From Paractinoplanes polyasparticus (GTDB lineage Bacteria; Actinomycetota; Actinomycetes; Mycobacteriales; Micromonosporaceae), in the NCBI RefSeq assembly GCF_019710575.1, contig NZ_JAHWFK010000006.1, forward strand, positions 54,546 to 118,545: DNA of 64,000 bases, given 5' to 3'. The notes under the pieces were generated by a model. The model saw nothing but the letters and a program-made list of their open reading frames with translations, did not search any database and was not told the DNA's origin. Below are positions 19,316-28,361 of this stretch, one piece after another. Position numbers and translations under genes: made by a program. Numbering within the stretch: position 1 is the stretch's first letter; each line of letters starts with the position of its first letter.

Positions 19316-22300
19316 GTGAGCAAGCGCCCCAAGACGGCGACCGGCGTCATGTCGCGTCTCCGTCGCCCGGCTGATCGGCTGCGAGACCTGCCGATCTGGT
19401 CGAAGCTTGGCTTGATCATGTTGGTGCCTACCCTGGCGACGATCATCGTCGGCGTCAGCGGCCTGGTCGACCACATCGAGGAAGCCAACAACGCGGAGCG
19501 TGCGCGCACCCTTTCGGTGCTGTCGGAGGCGGCCGGCGGTCTCGTCGACCACCTGCAGAACGAACGTGCCTACGGCATGATGGTCACGACGATCCAGGAC
19601 AAGAAGAGTCCCGACTTCATCAAGGCGAAAGAGGCCTACACCGCCGAGACCGCCCAGGTCGACGCGGCCAAGGTGCCCTACGCCCAGCAGAAGGCCGCGC
19701 TCGACGAGGTCCCCGAGAACATCAGCACGCTGCTCCTGCGCCTCGACCGCAACCTGGAAGACCTGCCGGCCCAGCGCAGCCAGATCGCGAACAACCGCCC
19801 CGGCACCGACGTCGAGGAGAGCTACACCACGCTCATCCGCGACCTGCTCGGCGTGCGTGACGCCGCCGCCCAGCTGGCCAGCGACACCGAGCTGAGCAAC
19901 CACCTGCGCTCGGTCGCCGCCGTCGCCCAGGCCAAGGAGTTCATCGCCCAGCAGCGCGACATCGGTCACGAGATCATCAGCGCGCGCCAGCTGACCGAGC
20001 CGCTGCGCCGCGACTTCCTCCTCGCCGACCGGGGCTTCGTGCTCGCCGGCACCACGGTCCAGTCGGTCGGATCCGCCGCCGACATCGCCTCCTTCGCGGC
20101 CATCCAGAAGTCTGAGCCCGGCCGCGGCGCCACCGGCTACACGGTTCCTCTGCTGGCCCTGCAGGGCGCGAATACCCGCAACATCCCGTTCAACACCGCC
20201 AACTGGGAAAAGGCGATGACGGGCTACAGCGCGGAGTTCCGCAAGCTCGAGGTCAAGATGGACTCCGACATCGTCGCCGAGGCCACCGACCTGCGGAACG
20301 ACGTGAATCGGCGGGTCTTCCTCGAGACCAGCATCCTGCTCGGCATGCTGCTGCTCGCCATCCTCTTCGCCTGGCTGGTCGCCCGCTCCATGGCCCGCTC
20401 GCTGCGCGAGCTGCGACAGGGTGCGCTCTCGGTCGCCCAGTTCGGCCTGCCCCACGCGGTGAGCCGGCTGCGCGACCCGCAGCTGTCCACATCGCTCACC
20501 CCGGCCCAGCTCGCCGACCAGATCGCCGAGCCCCTTCCGGTACGCAGCCGCGATGAATTCGGTCAGGTGACCGAGGCGTTCAACGCGGTTCACCTCGAGG
20601 CGGTGCGCACCGCGGCCGAGCAGGCCGCCCTGCGGGCCTCCGTCGCGACGATGTTCGTCAACCTGGCCCGCCGTTCCCAGATCCTGGTCGACCGGCTCAT
20701 CGGTCACCTCGACCGGCTGGAGCGCGGCGAGGAGGACCCGGACCGTCTGGCCGAGCTCTTCCAGCTCGACCACCTGGCCACCCGAATGCGCCGTAACGAC
20801 GAAAACCTCCTGGTTCTCGCCGGCGCCGACTCGACCCGTGTGCAACGCGAGCCGGCCGCCCTGATCGACGTGCTCCGCGCCGCGCAGTCCGAGGTCGAGC
20901 ATTACACGCGCATCGAGTTCGGCATGATCGACCGGGACATCGAGGTGGCGGCGCACGCCGTCAACGACATGGTCCACCTGGTCGCCGAGCTGTTCGACAA
21001 CGCGACCGCCTTCTCCCCGCCCAACTCGACGGTCATCGTCGAGGCCCGGCGGCTGGGCGACGGCGCTCTCCTCTCGGTGGAAGACCGCGGCATCGGCATC
21101 AGCCGCGAGCAGTTGCGCGAGCTGAACGAGCGGCTCGCCAGCCCGCCGATGGTCGACGTGGCCGTCTCCCGCATGATGGGCCTGGTCGTGGTCGCCCGGC
21201 TGGCCAACCGGCACGCCGTCAAGGTCGAGCTGCGCCCGGCCGACACCGAGCGGGGCACGGTGGCCGAGGTCGGCCTTCCGCTCTCGGTGCTCACCGGCAG
21301 CCACAACCAGAACGCCGTCGCGAGCGGCGGCCGCCCCCAGGTCGGCGCCGGCTACGACGAGCAGGGTCGCCCGGGCATGCCCGAGCCGCTCGCGCTCGAA
21401 AGTGGCCGCGGTGGCTACCCGAGCGGCAGCTACCCCACCGGTCGTCCGTTCGACCCCAATCCGCCGATGAACACCGGCGGCATGCTGGGCACCAACGGGC
21501 ACTCGGTGCCGGCGTGGTCCGACCTGACCGGAGCGCCGAGCAACGGCTTCGGTTCCAACGGCTCGCTCAACGGCGCCAACGGCAGCAACGGGAACGGCAA
21601 CGGCAGCAACGGCTTCTACGGCCCGCGCAGCAACGAGCCCATCCCGCCGCTGCCGTCCGGCCCCGGTGGCCAGCCGTCGCCGCAGGGCTTCGCCGGTCCC
21701 GACGGGCTGCCGCAGCGCCGCAACGGTGAGCCCGGCCGTCCCGACGGTGACGCCACCGGTTACGGCGCGACGATTCCGCGCCAGCTGCCGGCCAACCCGG
21801 AACACCAGGGCCGCACCCCGTTCGTCCCGCCGGTCTCGGCTCCGCCGCTGCCGCCGGTCTCGGCTCCGCCGGTTCCCTCGGCCCCGCCGTACGGTGGCCG
21901 CCCGATGTCGTCGCCGCCCGGATCGGAACCCCCGGTCTCCGCGCCGCCGACCGCGGCCGCGCCTCCGGTCTGGCCGCCGGTCGCTCCCGAGCGCGAGAAC
22001 CCGGCTCCGCACGTGCCCGAGAGCCTGGCGGCCGCGCTCGACATGACCGCCGAGCTCCCGCGCTACCGGCCGGAGCAGCGCGGCGACCAGCGACCGCAGG
22101 TGGAGCGCCCGACCAACCCGCAGACGGCGCCGATCCCGTCCTCCGCCCCGCCGGCCACGCCGGTCTCCGCGGCACCCACCTCGGGTCTGCCGTCGGAGTC
22201 GCAGCGGGCGGCCGCGGCGGCCAAGGCGGCGCACGAGGCCGCGACCGCGCAGGCTGCCGAGGCGCAGGCCACGGCCGCCGCCCAGATCGCGGCCGCGCAG

Positions 22301-22912
22301 GCCGCGGCCCGCCAGCGGGACAACGGCCAGGGCCAGTTCGCCGACGAGACGATGGAACTCCCGATCTTCCGGGAGCTCGAGTCGGCCTGGTTCACGACTG
22401 CCCGTCCGGCTGACACCAAACCGTCGACCAACGGACTTGACGAGCCGGTCAGCTCGCAGCGAATCCCCACCGGGGAGCCGTCGCGGACGGTCGGTGTGCC
22501 ACAGCAGGCCGTCTCACCCGAGTCACGCGACCGAGACCCGGCTACTGTTGGTGCCGGCGCCTCCAACGGCGCCGTCGCGAACGGCTCCAGCCCGAACGGC
22601 AGTGTCGCCACGAGCCCGTGGCAGACCGCGGCCGACACAGGCTGGCAGGCCGCTCAGGCGGCGTCCGAGGTGGCGGTCGAATCCACGACCACAGCGGGTC
22701 TGCCCAAGCGAACTCCGATGGCGCAGCTCGTCCCCGGTGGTGTCGACCGGAACGACACTTCCGTTCAGCGCCGTACCCCCGAAGGTGTCCGCGGTCTGCT
22801 GTCCGCCTACCACCGGGGTGTTCAGCGCGGTCGCACCAAAGAATCGACCAACCCGGAGGAGACTCCGGGAGGGCAGCAGTCCTCGCAGGCTGGCAAGGAG
22901 CATGAGGCATGA
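19316..22912 (+). CDS. Conservon sensor histidine-kinase-like protein (CvnA type) with nitrate-sensing domain
   Basis: 1198 residues from a GTG 8 bases after CAGGAGG. Order: cytoplasmic start, membrane helix (about 30-51), extracytoplasmic nitrate/nitrite-sensing-like helical domain (about 55-330), membrane helix (about 338-358), HAMP-like linker, a helical segment [20 protein letters not shown], and an HATPase_c domain with N-box [16 protein letters not shown] (near 552-565) and EDRGIGIS. A phosphoacceptor His in a normal H-box is not obvious. From about 661 to the end it is a long Pro/Gly/Ala-rich tail, finishing in a conserved-looking module ([22 protein letters not shown]). Start of a four-gene conservon; overlaps the roadblock gene by 4 bases. 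Confidence 0.92.
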   Translation: MSKRPKTATGVMSRLRRPADRLRDLPIWSKLGLIMLVPTLATIIVGVSGLVDHIEEANNAERARTLSVLSEAAGGLVDHLQNERAYGMMVTTIQDKKSPDFIKAKEAYTAETAQVDAAKVPYAQQKAALDEVPENISTLLLRLDRNLEDLPAQRSQIANNRPGTDVEESYTTLIRDLLGVRDAAAQLASDTELSNHLRSVAAVAQAKEFIAQQRDIGHEIISARQLTEPLRRDFLLADRGFVLAGTTVQSVGSAADIASFAAIQKSEPGRGATGYTVPLLALQGANTRNIPFNTANWEKAMTGYSAEFRKLEVKMDSDIVAEATDLRNDVNRRVFLETSILLGMLLLAILFAWLVARSMARSLRELRQGALSVAQFGLPHAVSRLRDPQLSTSLTPAQLADQIAEPLPVRSRDEFGQVTEAFNAVHLEAVRTAAEQAALRASVATMFVNLARRSQILVDRLIGHLDRLERGEEDPDRLAELFQLDHLATRMRRNDENLLVLAGADSTRVQREPAALIDVLRAAQSEVEHYTRIEFGMIDRDIEVAAHAVNDMVHLVAELFDNATAFSPPNSTVIVEARRLGDGALLSVEDRGIGISREQLRELNERLASPPMVDVAVSRMMGLVVVARLANRHAVKVELRPADTERGTVAEVGLPLSVLTGSHNQNAVASGGRPQVGAGYDEQGRPGMPEPLALESGRGGYPSGSYPTGRPFDPNPPMNTGGMLGTNGHSVPAWSDLTGAPSNGFGSNGSLNGANGSNGNGNGSNGFYGPRSNEPIPPLPSGPGGQPSPQGFAGPDGLPQRRNGEPGRPDGDATGYGATIPRQLPANPEHQGRTPFVPPVSAPPLPPVSAPPVPSAPPYGGRPMSSPPGSEPPVSAPPTAAAPPVWPPVAPERENPAPHVPESLAAALDMTAELPRYRPEQRGDQRPQVERPTNPQTAPIPSSAPPATPVSAAPTSGLPSESQRAAAAAKAAHEAATAQAAEAQATAAAQIAAAQAAARQRDNGQGQFADETMELPIFRELESAWFTTARPADTKPSTNGLDEPVSSQRIPTGEPSRTVGVPQQAVSPESRDRDPATVGAGASNGAVANGSSPNGSVATSPWQTAADTGWQAAQAASEVAVESTTTAGLPKRTPMAQLVPGGVDRNDTSVQRRTPEGVRGLLSAYHRGVQRGRTKESTNPEETPGGQQSSQAGKEHEA

Positions 22913-23313
22913 CATCTACGCAGGATCTCGGTTGGCTGCTGGCCAACTTCGCCGACCGCGTTCCCGGCGTCGCACATGCGATCGCGGTCTCCGCTGACGG
23001 TCTGCTCCTGGCGGCGTCACGGGACCTTCCCCGGGACCGCGCCGATCAGCTGGCAGCCATCGCTTCCGGCCTGGTGAGCCTCACTCAGGGCGCCGCGCGG
23101 TGCTTCGAGGGTGGCGCCGTGCTGCAGACGGTGGTCGAAATGGACAACGGGTTCCTCTTCCTGATGTCCATCTCGGACGGCTCGTCCTTCGCGGTGCTCG
23201 CGGCGCGCAGCTGCGACGTCGGGCAGGTGGGCTACGAGATGGCCCTCCTGGTCGACCGCGTCGGTGAGGCTCTCACCCCCGCACCGCGTTCCGCGGCCGG
23301 GGTTCTGGGCTGA
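22909..23313 (+). CDS. Roadblock/LC7-domain protein (CvnB type)
   Basis: 134 residues, one Roadblock/LC7 domain filling the protein: [30 protein letters not shown], then [18 protein letters not shown] and a helical end. In conservons this protein binds the kinase-like CvnA and the GTPase CvnD at the membrane and is thought to modulate GTP turnover. The ATG overlaps the CvnA stop by 4 bases. It is followed by an unusual 100-base gap before the DUF742 gene. Confidence 0.93.
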   Translation: MTSTQDLGWLLANFADRVPGVAHAIAVSADGLLLAASRDLPRDRADQLAAIASGLVSLTQGAARCFEGGAVLQTVVEMDNGFLFLMSISDGSSFAVLAARSCDVGQVGYEMALLVDRVGEALTPAPRSAAGVLG

Positions 23314-23413
23314 GTGAGTCCTCGGCTGAACGGGCAGCTTGCCGGTTACTTCGGCCGCTGTTCAAAGAGTTGACAACAAGAGACACTTCTAGGGTCCGAG
23401 GAAGGGGTGAGCG

Positions 23414-23800
23414 GTGACGATGCCCGAACGCGATGAGCCGACCGGCGCGCTGGTCAGGCCGTACGCCGTGACTCGTGGTCGGACCCGACCAAAGCTTGAG
23501 ATAGCGCTGGAAGCGCTGGTCGAGACAACCGTTCGTGGCCGATCTGGCATGATGCGCGGCGGACAGGGTGGAAGCGAGCATCAGTACATCGCGGAGATGT
23601 GCGACGGCGGCCGAGTTCAGTCGCTGGCGGAAATCGCCGCACGCATGCAACTGCCGCTCGGTGTGGCTCGAGTGATCGTCGCCGACATGGCCACCGATGG
23701 CCTTGTCGCGGTGTACGAGCCCACCTCGCTGGACGACGAGACCGACGCGGTAGGCACGGAACTGCTGGAAAGGGTGCTGAGTGGACTTCGCAGGCTCTGA
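23414..23800 (+). CDS. DUF742-family protein (CvnC type)
   Basis: 128 residues from GTG 23414 (MTMPERDEP; ATG 23420 is an alternative). The DUF742 pattern is clear: LVRPYAVTRGRTRP near the start, then a winged-helix-like part, SLAEIAARMQLPLGVARVIV followed by ADMATDGLVAVYEP. In conservons it is a partner of the GTPase. Its end overlaps the start of the GTPase gene by 20 bases. Between it and the roadblock gene lie 100 bases that could hold an internal promoter. Confidence 0.93.
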   Translation: MTMPERDEPTGALVRPYAVTRGRTRPKLEIALEALVETTVRGRSGMMRGGQGGSEHQYIAEMCDGGRVQSLAEIAARMQLPLGVARVIVADMATDGLVAVYEPTSLDDETDAVGTELLERVLSGLRRL

Positions 23801-24389
23801 CATGTCGCACCGTCCCTCTGCGGGGCGCGTGACGTCGGCGAAGATTGTTATCGCCGGCGGGTTCGGCGTCGGTAAGACGACGCTGGTCGGGTCGGTCTCG
23901 GAGATCACCCCGCTCACCACCGAGGCCATCATGACCTCGGCGGGTGTGGGTGTCGACGACAACCGGCAGGGCCCGGGGAAGATGACGACCACTGTCGCCA
24001 TGGACTTCGGCCGAATCAGCATCGACCGCGACCTGATTCTCTATCTGTTCGGAACACCGGGCCAGACGCGTTTCTGGTTCATGTGGGACGAGCTGGTGCG
24101 GGGCGCGATCGGTGCGGTCGTGATGGTGGACACTCGGCGTCTCGCCGACTGCTTCGCCGCGATCGACTTCTTCGAGCACCGTCGCCTTCCGTACCTGATC
24201 GCGATCAACTGCTTCGACGGTATGCAGTATCACAACGCCCAGGACGTTCGGGACGCGCTGGCGATCTCGAGTGACGTCCCTGTGGTGAGCTGCGACGCGC
24301 GCAACCGTGAGTCGACGAAGAACGTCCTCATCTCGCTGGTCGAGTATGTGCTGACGATGCGTCGGACACGCGCGGTGGCGCCCGCCTGA
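23781..24389 (+). CDS. Conservon small GTPase (CvnD type)
   Basis: 202 residues from GTG 23781, overlapping the DUF742 gene. G1/Walker A GGFGVGKTT (26-34), a Thr-rich switch I region (TTEAIMTSAGVGVDD), G3 as FGTPGQTRFWFMWD with Gly in place of the usual Asp-x2-Gly, and an Asn-x2-Asp-like G4 in AINCFD. This is the MglA/Arf-like ATP/GTP-binding family of conservons, expected to cycle on the membrane with the roadblock partner as a signalling switch. A strong terminator follows, marking the end of the four-gene unit. No cytochrome P450 gene (CvnE) follows. Confidence 0.93.
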   Translation: MDFAGSDMSHRPSAGRVTSAKIVIAGGFGVGKTTLVGSVSEITPLTTEAIMTSAGVGVDDNRQGPGKMTTTVAMDFGRISIDRDLILYLFGTPGQTRFWFMWDELVRGAIGAVVMVDTRRLADCFAAIDFFEHRRLPYLIAINCFDGMQYHNAQDVRDALAISSDVPVVSCDARNRESTKNVLISLVEYVLTMRRTRAVAPA

Positions 24390-24398
24390 CAGTCGGTC

Positions 24399-24432
24399 GA
24401 AGCCCCGTTCCGCTAGGCCGGAGCGGGGCTTC
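24399..24432 (+). terminator. Intrinsic terminator after the conservon
   Basis: GAAGCCCCGTTCCG (24399-24412) pairs with CGGAGCGGGGCTTC (24419-24432), 14 pairs with one G-T wobble, around a 6-base loop. It begins 10 bases after the GTPase stop. The downstream T-run is weak, as is usual in this group. Confidence 0.8.
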
Positions 24433-24494
24433 GCCGTGTCTTCGCGCTGTTAATCGGTTGTGGACGGCAGCCGGCGTCGGCAGGATCGCTCGCC

Positions 24495-25436
24495 ATGCGT
24501 GCCTTTCTGACGGTCGACGACGTGACCGAACTGGTGGCGGAACAACTGGGCAGCGACCGGCAGGCGGTGGGCCTGGAACGGCTCACCGGCGGTACGAAGA
24601 AGGGCGTCTACCGGATCCGGCTCGACGACGGGCACTCGGTGGTCCTCTATGTGTGGGCGGCGGCCGAGGACTACTGGCCGCCTTCCGAGACCGTGCCCGA
24701 CGATCCGTTCACCGATGCGTCCGGGGCCGAGCTGTTCGTCACGAACCGGGCGCTGTTGGCGGGCGCCGGTGTGCGGGTGCCCGAGCTGTATTTCGCCGGC
24801 GGCGACCGGGCGCTCGTCGAGGACGTCGGTGCCGAGACGCTCGAGGCGCGGATGGGCTATGACCGCGGGCCACTGGCTGAGCTGGGGCGGTCGCTGCGCC
24901 GCATGCACACCACCACCGGGCCCGAGTGGGGGCGGCCCGCCGCGCTGAGGTCGCAGAACAGGCCGCCCGAAGAGATGGTCCTGGACCGTGCGCTGGCCCA
25001 CCTCGCGGCGGTGGTGCGCCGGGACGAGCGGGTTGCGGCCGCCCGCAGCCGGATCGACGACCATCTGCGCGGGCTGCGCGAACGGGTGGAGCAGCGGCGC
25101 AATTACGTGCTGATCCACGGCGAGTTGGGGCCCGACCACGTGTTCATGTCGGCCGCGGGCGAGCCGGTGATGATCGACATCGAGGGCGTGACCTACTTCG
25201 ACGCCGAGTGGGAGCACGCCTTCCTGCAGTTGCGTTTTCAGGCGGCGTACGCGGAGCTGGCACCTGTGGATCTTGACCCGGCGAGGCTCGAGCTCTACCG
25301 GTTCGCGCAGGTGATCAGCCTGATCGAGGGCCCGCTGCGGATCGCCGACACCGACTTCCCCCGCGGGCAGTGGATGCGCGACCTCGCCGAGCTGAACATC
25401 AACAAGGCCCTGGCGGCCGTCTCCTGGCTGGGCTGA
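24495..25436 (+). CDS. Aminoglycoside-phosphotransferase-family (APH/choline-kinase-like) protein
   Basis: 313 residues. The kinase-like fold shows in LTGGTKKGVYRIRLDD with VVLYVW (nucleotide-binding lobe) and in the catalytic HGELGPDHVF near residue 208 and VMIDIEG near 225, matching the HGDxxxxN and IDxE pattern. The usual Asp after His-Gly is Glu and the usual Asn is His, so activity may differ from classical antibiotic kinases; small-molecule phosphorylation is the cautious reading. It is a single gene, bounded by the conservon terminator upstream and by a 176-bp palindromic element that begins right after its stop. Confidence 0.82.
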   Translation: MRAFLTVDDVTELVAEQLGSDRQAVGLERLTGGTKKGVYRIRLDDGHSVVLYVWAAAEDYWPPSETVPDDPFTDASGAELFVTNRALLAGAGVRVPELYFAGGDRALVEDVGAETLEARMGYDRGPLAELGRSLRRMHTTTGPEWGRPAALRSQNRPPEEMVLDRALAHLAAVVRRDERVAAARSRIDDHLRGLRERVEQRRNYVLIHGELGPDHVFMSAAGEPVMIDIEGVTYFDAEWEHAFLQLRFQAAYAELAPVDLDPARLELYRFAQVISLIEGPLRIADTDFPRGQWMRDLAELNINKALAAVSWLG

Positions 25437-25612
25437 CGCCTAGGGTCTGTTTCGCACCAGGGGCGGGGCTGCGGCGAGGCCCAGATCCCGCCTGGCGGCG
25501 TCCCGCGAAAGCCCGGTTCCAACACCGGGAGCCGGACTTCCGTGGGCCACCACCAGACGAAATCTGGACCGCGCCTCGCTCCCACCCCCGCTGCGAAACA
25601 GACCCTAGGCGA
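25437..25612. repeat. 176-bp imperfect palindromic element (MITE/REP-like) between convergent genes
   Basis: The ends are exact 20-base inverted repeats: CGCCTAGGGTCTGTTTCGCA at 25437-25456 and its reverse complement at 25593-25612. The interior is also an imperfect inverted repeat (for example CCCAGATC with GATCTGG-like, and GCCGGA with TCCGGC-like pairs), so nearly the whole element can fold into one long hairpin. It starts directly after the stop of the phosphotransferase gene, and its right end contains the TAG stop codon (25605-25607) of the DUF2000 gene. No transposase is inside. It may be a non-autonomous mobile element acting as a bidirectional terminator. Confidence 0.8.
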
Positions 25613-26063
25613 GGAGTGGGAGCTTGCCGACCAGCTTGTCGACCGGGTTGCGCGGGCCCACGATGCTGACCGCGTAGTAGTCGAGGCCGTCGGCGGCGGT
25701 GCCGGCCACGGACGACAGGTATTCGGTGTAGACGCGGGTGTGCTGCGCGGCTGCCGGCATGTCGGCCACGAAGAAGTCGGCCCGGGCGGCGGCCTTGGCG
25801 CGGATCGTGCGCAGGGTGGCGGGGTCGGCTGACAGCACCGTGCACCCCGCCCACGGCAGGCCCGGATGCGCGTTGCCGTCGGCGTCCACCGCGTCGTCGC
25901 CCAGCAGCCCGGCGACCGCCTGCGAGGTGGCCGCGGCGGTGCAGATGGCAGCGTTGGCCGCGCGTCCGGCGGGCAGGTCGCCGTCGACTACGACGACCCA
26001 CTTCAGCCGGGCGGCGCGGGTGGGCGCGCTCGGGTCGATCTCCGCCGGCTCGAATCCGATCAT
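25605..26063 (-). CDS. DUF2000 family protein
   Basis: 152 residues. KWVVVVDGDLPAGRAANAA at the start, a Gly/Asp-rich middle (DAVDADGNAHPGLPWAG) and ADPATLRTIRAKAAARADFF match the DUF2000 family, which has a peptidyl-tRNA-hydrolase-like fold and no firm function. Divergent from an Lrp/AsnC regulator with 87 bases between the starts, an arrangement that suggests control by that regulator. Its stop codon is supplied by the palindromic element, so the native C-terminus may have been altered when the element arrived. Confidence 0.8.
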   Translation of the reverse strand: MIGFEPAEIDPSAPTRAARLKWVVVVDGDLPAGRAANAAICTAAATSQAVAGLLGDDAVDADGNAHPGLPWAGCTVLSADPATLRTIRAKAAARADFFVADMPAAAQHTRVYTEYLSSVAGTAADGLDYYAVSIVGPRNPVDKLVGKLPLLA

Positions 26064-26150
26064 GTTGGCCTCCGTACGTCTGTGCAGCTTGCGACCGGAA
26101 TGCTAGGCAGCTGTTAGGTTCGACGGCAACAAATCCGTACTTGTATCGGA

Positions 26151-26627
26151 ATGAGGGCCGAATCGGTGGACCTGGACGAACTAGATACGGCGATCCTGCG
26201 GGAACTCCAGTTGGATGCACGGAAGACCAACCGTGAGGTGGCGGCGGCCGTCGGCGTCTCGCCCACCACGGCGCTCGACCGCACCCGGGCGCTGCGCCGG
26301 CGCGGCGTGATCCGCGGGGCGATCCTCGACGTCGATCTCAAGGCCGTGGGGCGGCCCGTGCAGGCGCTCATCGCCATCCGGATCCGGCCGCCGTCACGCC
26401 GGAACATCGAAGCGTTCCGCGAATGGGTGTCCACCCTGCCCGACACTCTGGGGCTCTACGTGACGACCGGCACCGACGACTTCATCGTGCACGTGGCCGT
26501 TCCCGACAACGACAGCCTCTACGAGTTCGTCATCGACCGGCTCACCCAGCGGCCCGAGGTGGCCGATGTGCGCACGTCGATCGTCTACGAGCACATCCGC
26601 AACAACCGGGTCAGGATGGGCTCATGA
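26151..26627 (+). CDS. Lrp/AsnC-family transcriptional regulator
   Basis: 158 residues. N-terminal winged helix (LDELDTAILRELQLDARKTN, VAAAVGVSPTTALDRTRALR) followed by the RAM/AsnC ligand-binding domain (IAIRIRPPSRRNIEAF, YVTTGTDDFIVHVAVPD, EVADVRTSIVYEHI). ATG 26151 is taken as start; GTG 26166 is a possible internal start. Such proteins sense amino acids or related metabolites as octamers. It is divergent from DUF2000 and its stop overlaps the PCD-VOC gene start by 4 bases, so it is co-translated with that enzyme. Confidence 0.93.
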   Translation: MRAESVDLDELDTAILRELQLDARKTNREVAAAVGVSPTTALDRTRALRRRGVIRGAILDVDLKAVGRPVQALIAIRIRPPSRRNIEAFREWVSTLPDTLGLYVTTGTDDFIVHVAVPDNDSLYEFVIDRLTQRPEVADVRTSIVYEHIRNNRVRMGS

Positions 26628-27271
26628 CGAAGCTCTACGGCAAGCAGGTCGCGGCGGAGAAGCTGGACGGCTGGGTCTATCTGCCCGGCGCCCTGTACAC
26701 CAGGATCGAGACCGGAGACTTCGCCACGGGCCTGGCGCTGGTCAACGCCATCGCTGAGGTGGCCGCGCAGATGGACCACCACCCCGACCTCACGCTGCGC
26801 TATCCGGCGGTCGACATCCGCCTGACCAGCCATGACCTCGGTGGCGTGACGGCACGCGACGTGCGCCTGGCCCGGGCGATCTCCTCGGTGGCGTCGGCCC
26901 TGTCCCGGCGACTGTCGGTGGCCGAGGTGTCCCGGTTCGAGTGGGCGCTCGACAGTCCCGACTTCCACGGCGTACGGCCGTTCTGGAAGGCGCTTCTCGC
27001 CATGGAGGAGGGCGAGAACGACCTCCTGGACCCGGCCGGCCTCAACCCCACGCTCTGGTTCCAGCAGTCCGGCCGTGAGGAGCCGCGTCAGCGCTGGCAC
27101 CCCGACATCTGGCTCGACCCGTCCCAGGTGCAGCCGCGCATCGACGCCGCCGTGGCCGCGGGCGGCACACTGGTCAGCGACGCCGAGGCGCCGGCCTTCT
27201 GGGTGCTGGCCGACCCCGAAGGCAACCGCGTGTGCCTCTGCACCTGGCAGGACCGCAACAACGCTTCCTGA
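26624..27271 (+). CDS. Pterin-4a-carbinolamine dehydratase fused to a VOC (glyoxalase-like) domain
   Basis: 215 residues from ATG 26624, which overlaps the Lrp stop. Residues 1-95 are a complete PCD domain with His52-His53-Pro54 in MDHHPDL, Tyr60, His70 and Asp79, the expected catalytic pattern for dehydrating 4a-hydroxytetrahydrobiopterin. Residues about 107-215 resemble a VOC-fold domain: SPDFHGVRPFWKALL, HPDIWLDPSQVQPRI, and the ending WVLADPEGNRVCLCTW. No aromatic amino acid hydroxylase is nearby, so the substrate may be another pterin or a related compound. Length and domain order indicate a genuine fusion. Confidence 0.85.
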   Translation: MTKLYGKQVAAEKLDGWVYLPGALYTRIETGDFATGLALVNAIAEVAAQMDHHPDLTLRYPAVDIRLTSHDLGGVTARDVRLARAISSVASALSRRLSVAEVSRFEWALDSPDFHGVRPFWKALLAMEEGENDLLDPAGLNPTLWFQQSGREEPRQRWHPDIWLDPSQVQPRIDAAVAAGGTLVSDAEAPAFWVLADPEGNRVCLCTWQDRNNAS

Positions 27272-27281
27272 CGTTTCGGCA

Positions 27282-27310
27282 CCGGGCGCCGCGACCCGAC
27301 CCGGCGCCGG
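27282..27310. terminator. GC-rich convergent hairpin
   Basis: CCGGGCGCCG (27282-27291) and CGGCGCCGG (27302-27310) pair with one bulged base, between the PCD-VOC gene and the oppositely oriented glycosyltransferase. It could terminate both. Confidence 0.5.
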
Positions 27311-27318
27311 AACTGGAG

Positions 27319-28305
27319 CTAAGCCGCGTGGGCCAGGGCGGCCAGCAGGCCGCGTAACTCGTGCAGGGCCCGCGGGTCGTGGCGTCGGCCCGCGGTGTCG
27401 ACGACCTCGGTGACGCCGGCCAGCAGGCGGGTGGCGGTGGCGACGCCGCCGAGCTGGGCCAGTGCCTGCGCGGCGAGCCAGTCGCAGTAGGGGCCGGCCG
27501 CCCCGGCAGCTCGCATCTGCTCGACCAGGACGAGGCAGACGTCGTCCAGGCCCGCGGCCAGCACCAGGCGAGCCAGAAAGTCGGTGCCGTGCAGCCACTC
27601 CGGCGTACCTGGAAACAGTTCCCGCAGCATCTCCAGGGTGTCGACCGCCTCCTGCCGCTGCCCGGCGCCGATCAGGCTCCGGCCCAGGTCGAGCAGGGTT
27701 CGCGCGATCAGCGCACGATCGCCGTCAGCCTCCGCGAGCGTCCGCCGGGCCAGCTCGGCGTTGCGCAGAGCCTTGGCCGTACGTACCTCGGGCCGGGCAC
27801 AGCCCCCGTGCGCCAGAAAGATGGCTTCCCGCGGCGCGACCGCCGTGCGAGGCACCCGCCCGTCCAGTCCGGTCAGCCGCTCGTGCACCCGCCCGGTCCA
27901 GCCGACCTCGTCCTTGCGAAACAGGTGGGCTGCGGTGTTCGTATAGGGCAGCTCGTCGTGCGCGTTGTCCACCTCGACCTCGACGACTTCGGCCGTGGCG
28001 CCCGTCAGCAGATCCCGCAACTTCCCCGGATCTCCGACATACCGCTGGTCGGCGTCCACACTGAGCACCCAGAGAGCGCTCCAACCCTCCAGAGCCGCGT
28101 TGCGGGCCGCGGCGAAGTTATCGGTCCACCGGCCCAGGGTGACAATCGCGCCGCACTCAGAGGCGATCTGAGGGGTTCCGTCAACTGACCCGGTGTCATG
28201 GACGCGCACCTCGTCGACCACCCCGGCCAGCGATTCGAGACACCCGGCCAGCTCAGCGGATTCGTCCCGCACGATCAGACAGGCGACGAGAAACGGTTTG
28301 CTCAC
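27319..28305 (-). CDS. Family 2 glycosyltransferase with helical C-terminal region
   Basis: About 328 residues from GTG 28305 (MSKPFLVACLIVRDESAEL). The GT-A start ACLIVRDES, DTGSVDGT, FAAARNAAL and the DxD-like SVDADQR support a GT2-type nucleotide-sugar transferase acting on the cytoplasmic side. The C-terminal half (RNAELARRTLAEADGDRAL, TLLDLGRSLIGAGQRQEAVDTLEML) looks like TPR-type helices. The upstream frame stays open into an IS3 remnant that is joined just ahead of this gene, so the promoter and possibly the original start may have been changed. Acceptor and sugar are unknown. Confidence 0.82.
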   Translation of the reverse strand: MSKPFLVACLIVRDESAELAGCLESLAGVVDEVRVHDTGSVDGTPQIASECGAIVTLGRWTDNFAAARNAALEGWSALWVLSVDADQRYVGDPGKLRDLLTGATAEVVEVEVDNAHDELPYTNTAAHLFRKDEVGWTGRVHERLTGLDGRVPRTAVAPREAIFLAHGGCARPEVRTAKALRNAELARRTLAEADGDRALIARTLLDLGRSLIGAGQRQEAVDTLEMLRELFPGTPEWLHGTDFLARLVLAAGLDDVCLVLVEQMRAAGAAGPYCDWLAAQALAQLGGVATATRLLAGVTEVVDTAGRRHDPRALHELRGLLAALAHAA

Positions 28306-28338
28306 AAGCACTTGTTCGGCACACAAGCCACAAATCTG

Positions 28339-28358
28339 AAGCCAAGCCAAGCCAAGCC
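28339..28358. repeat. Short AAGCC microsatellite
   Basis: Four tandem copies of AAGCC lie at the junction between the glycosyltransferase 5' end and the truncated end of the IS3 remnant. Slippage or the deletion that truncated the element may have created them. Confidence 0.8.
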
Positions 28359-28361
28359 CAG

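Noticed and set aside
19046..22234. A 1062-codon open frame antisense to the conservon kinase
   Set aside because: It mirrors the GC-rich third positions of the true gene; its protein is Arg/Gly/Val-rich without motifs, and the sense strand has full domain structure.
26585..27598. Leftward 337-codon frame through the PCD-VOC gene
   Set aside because: Antisense to a gene with complete catalytic motifs; no recognisable domain.
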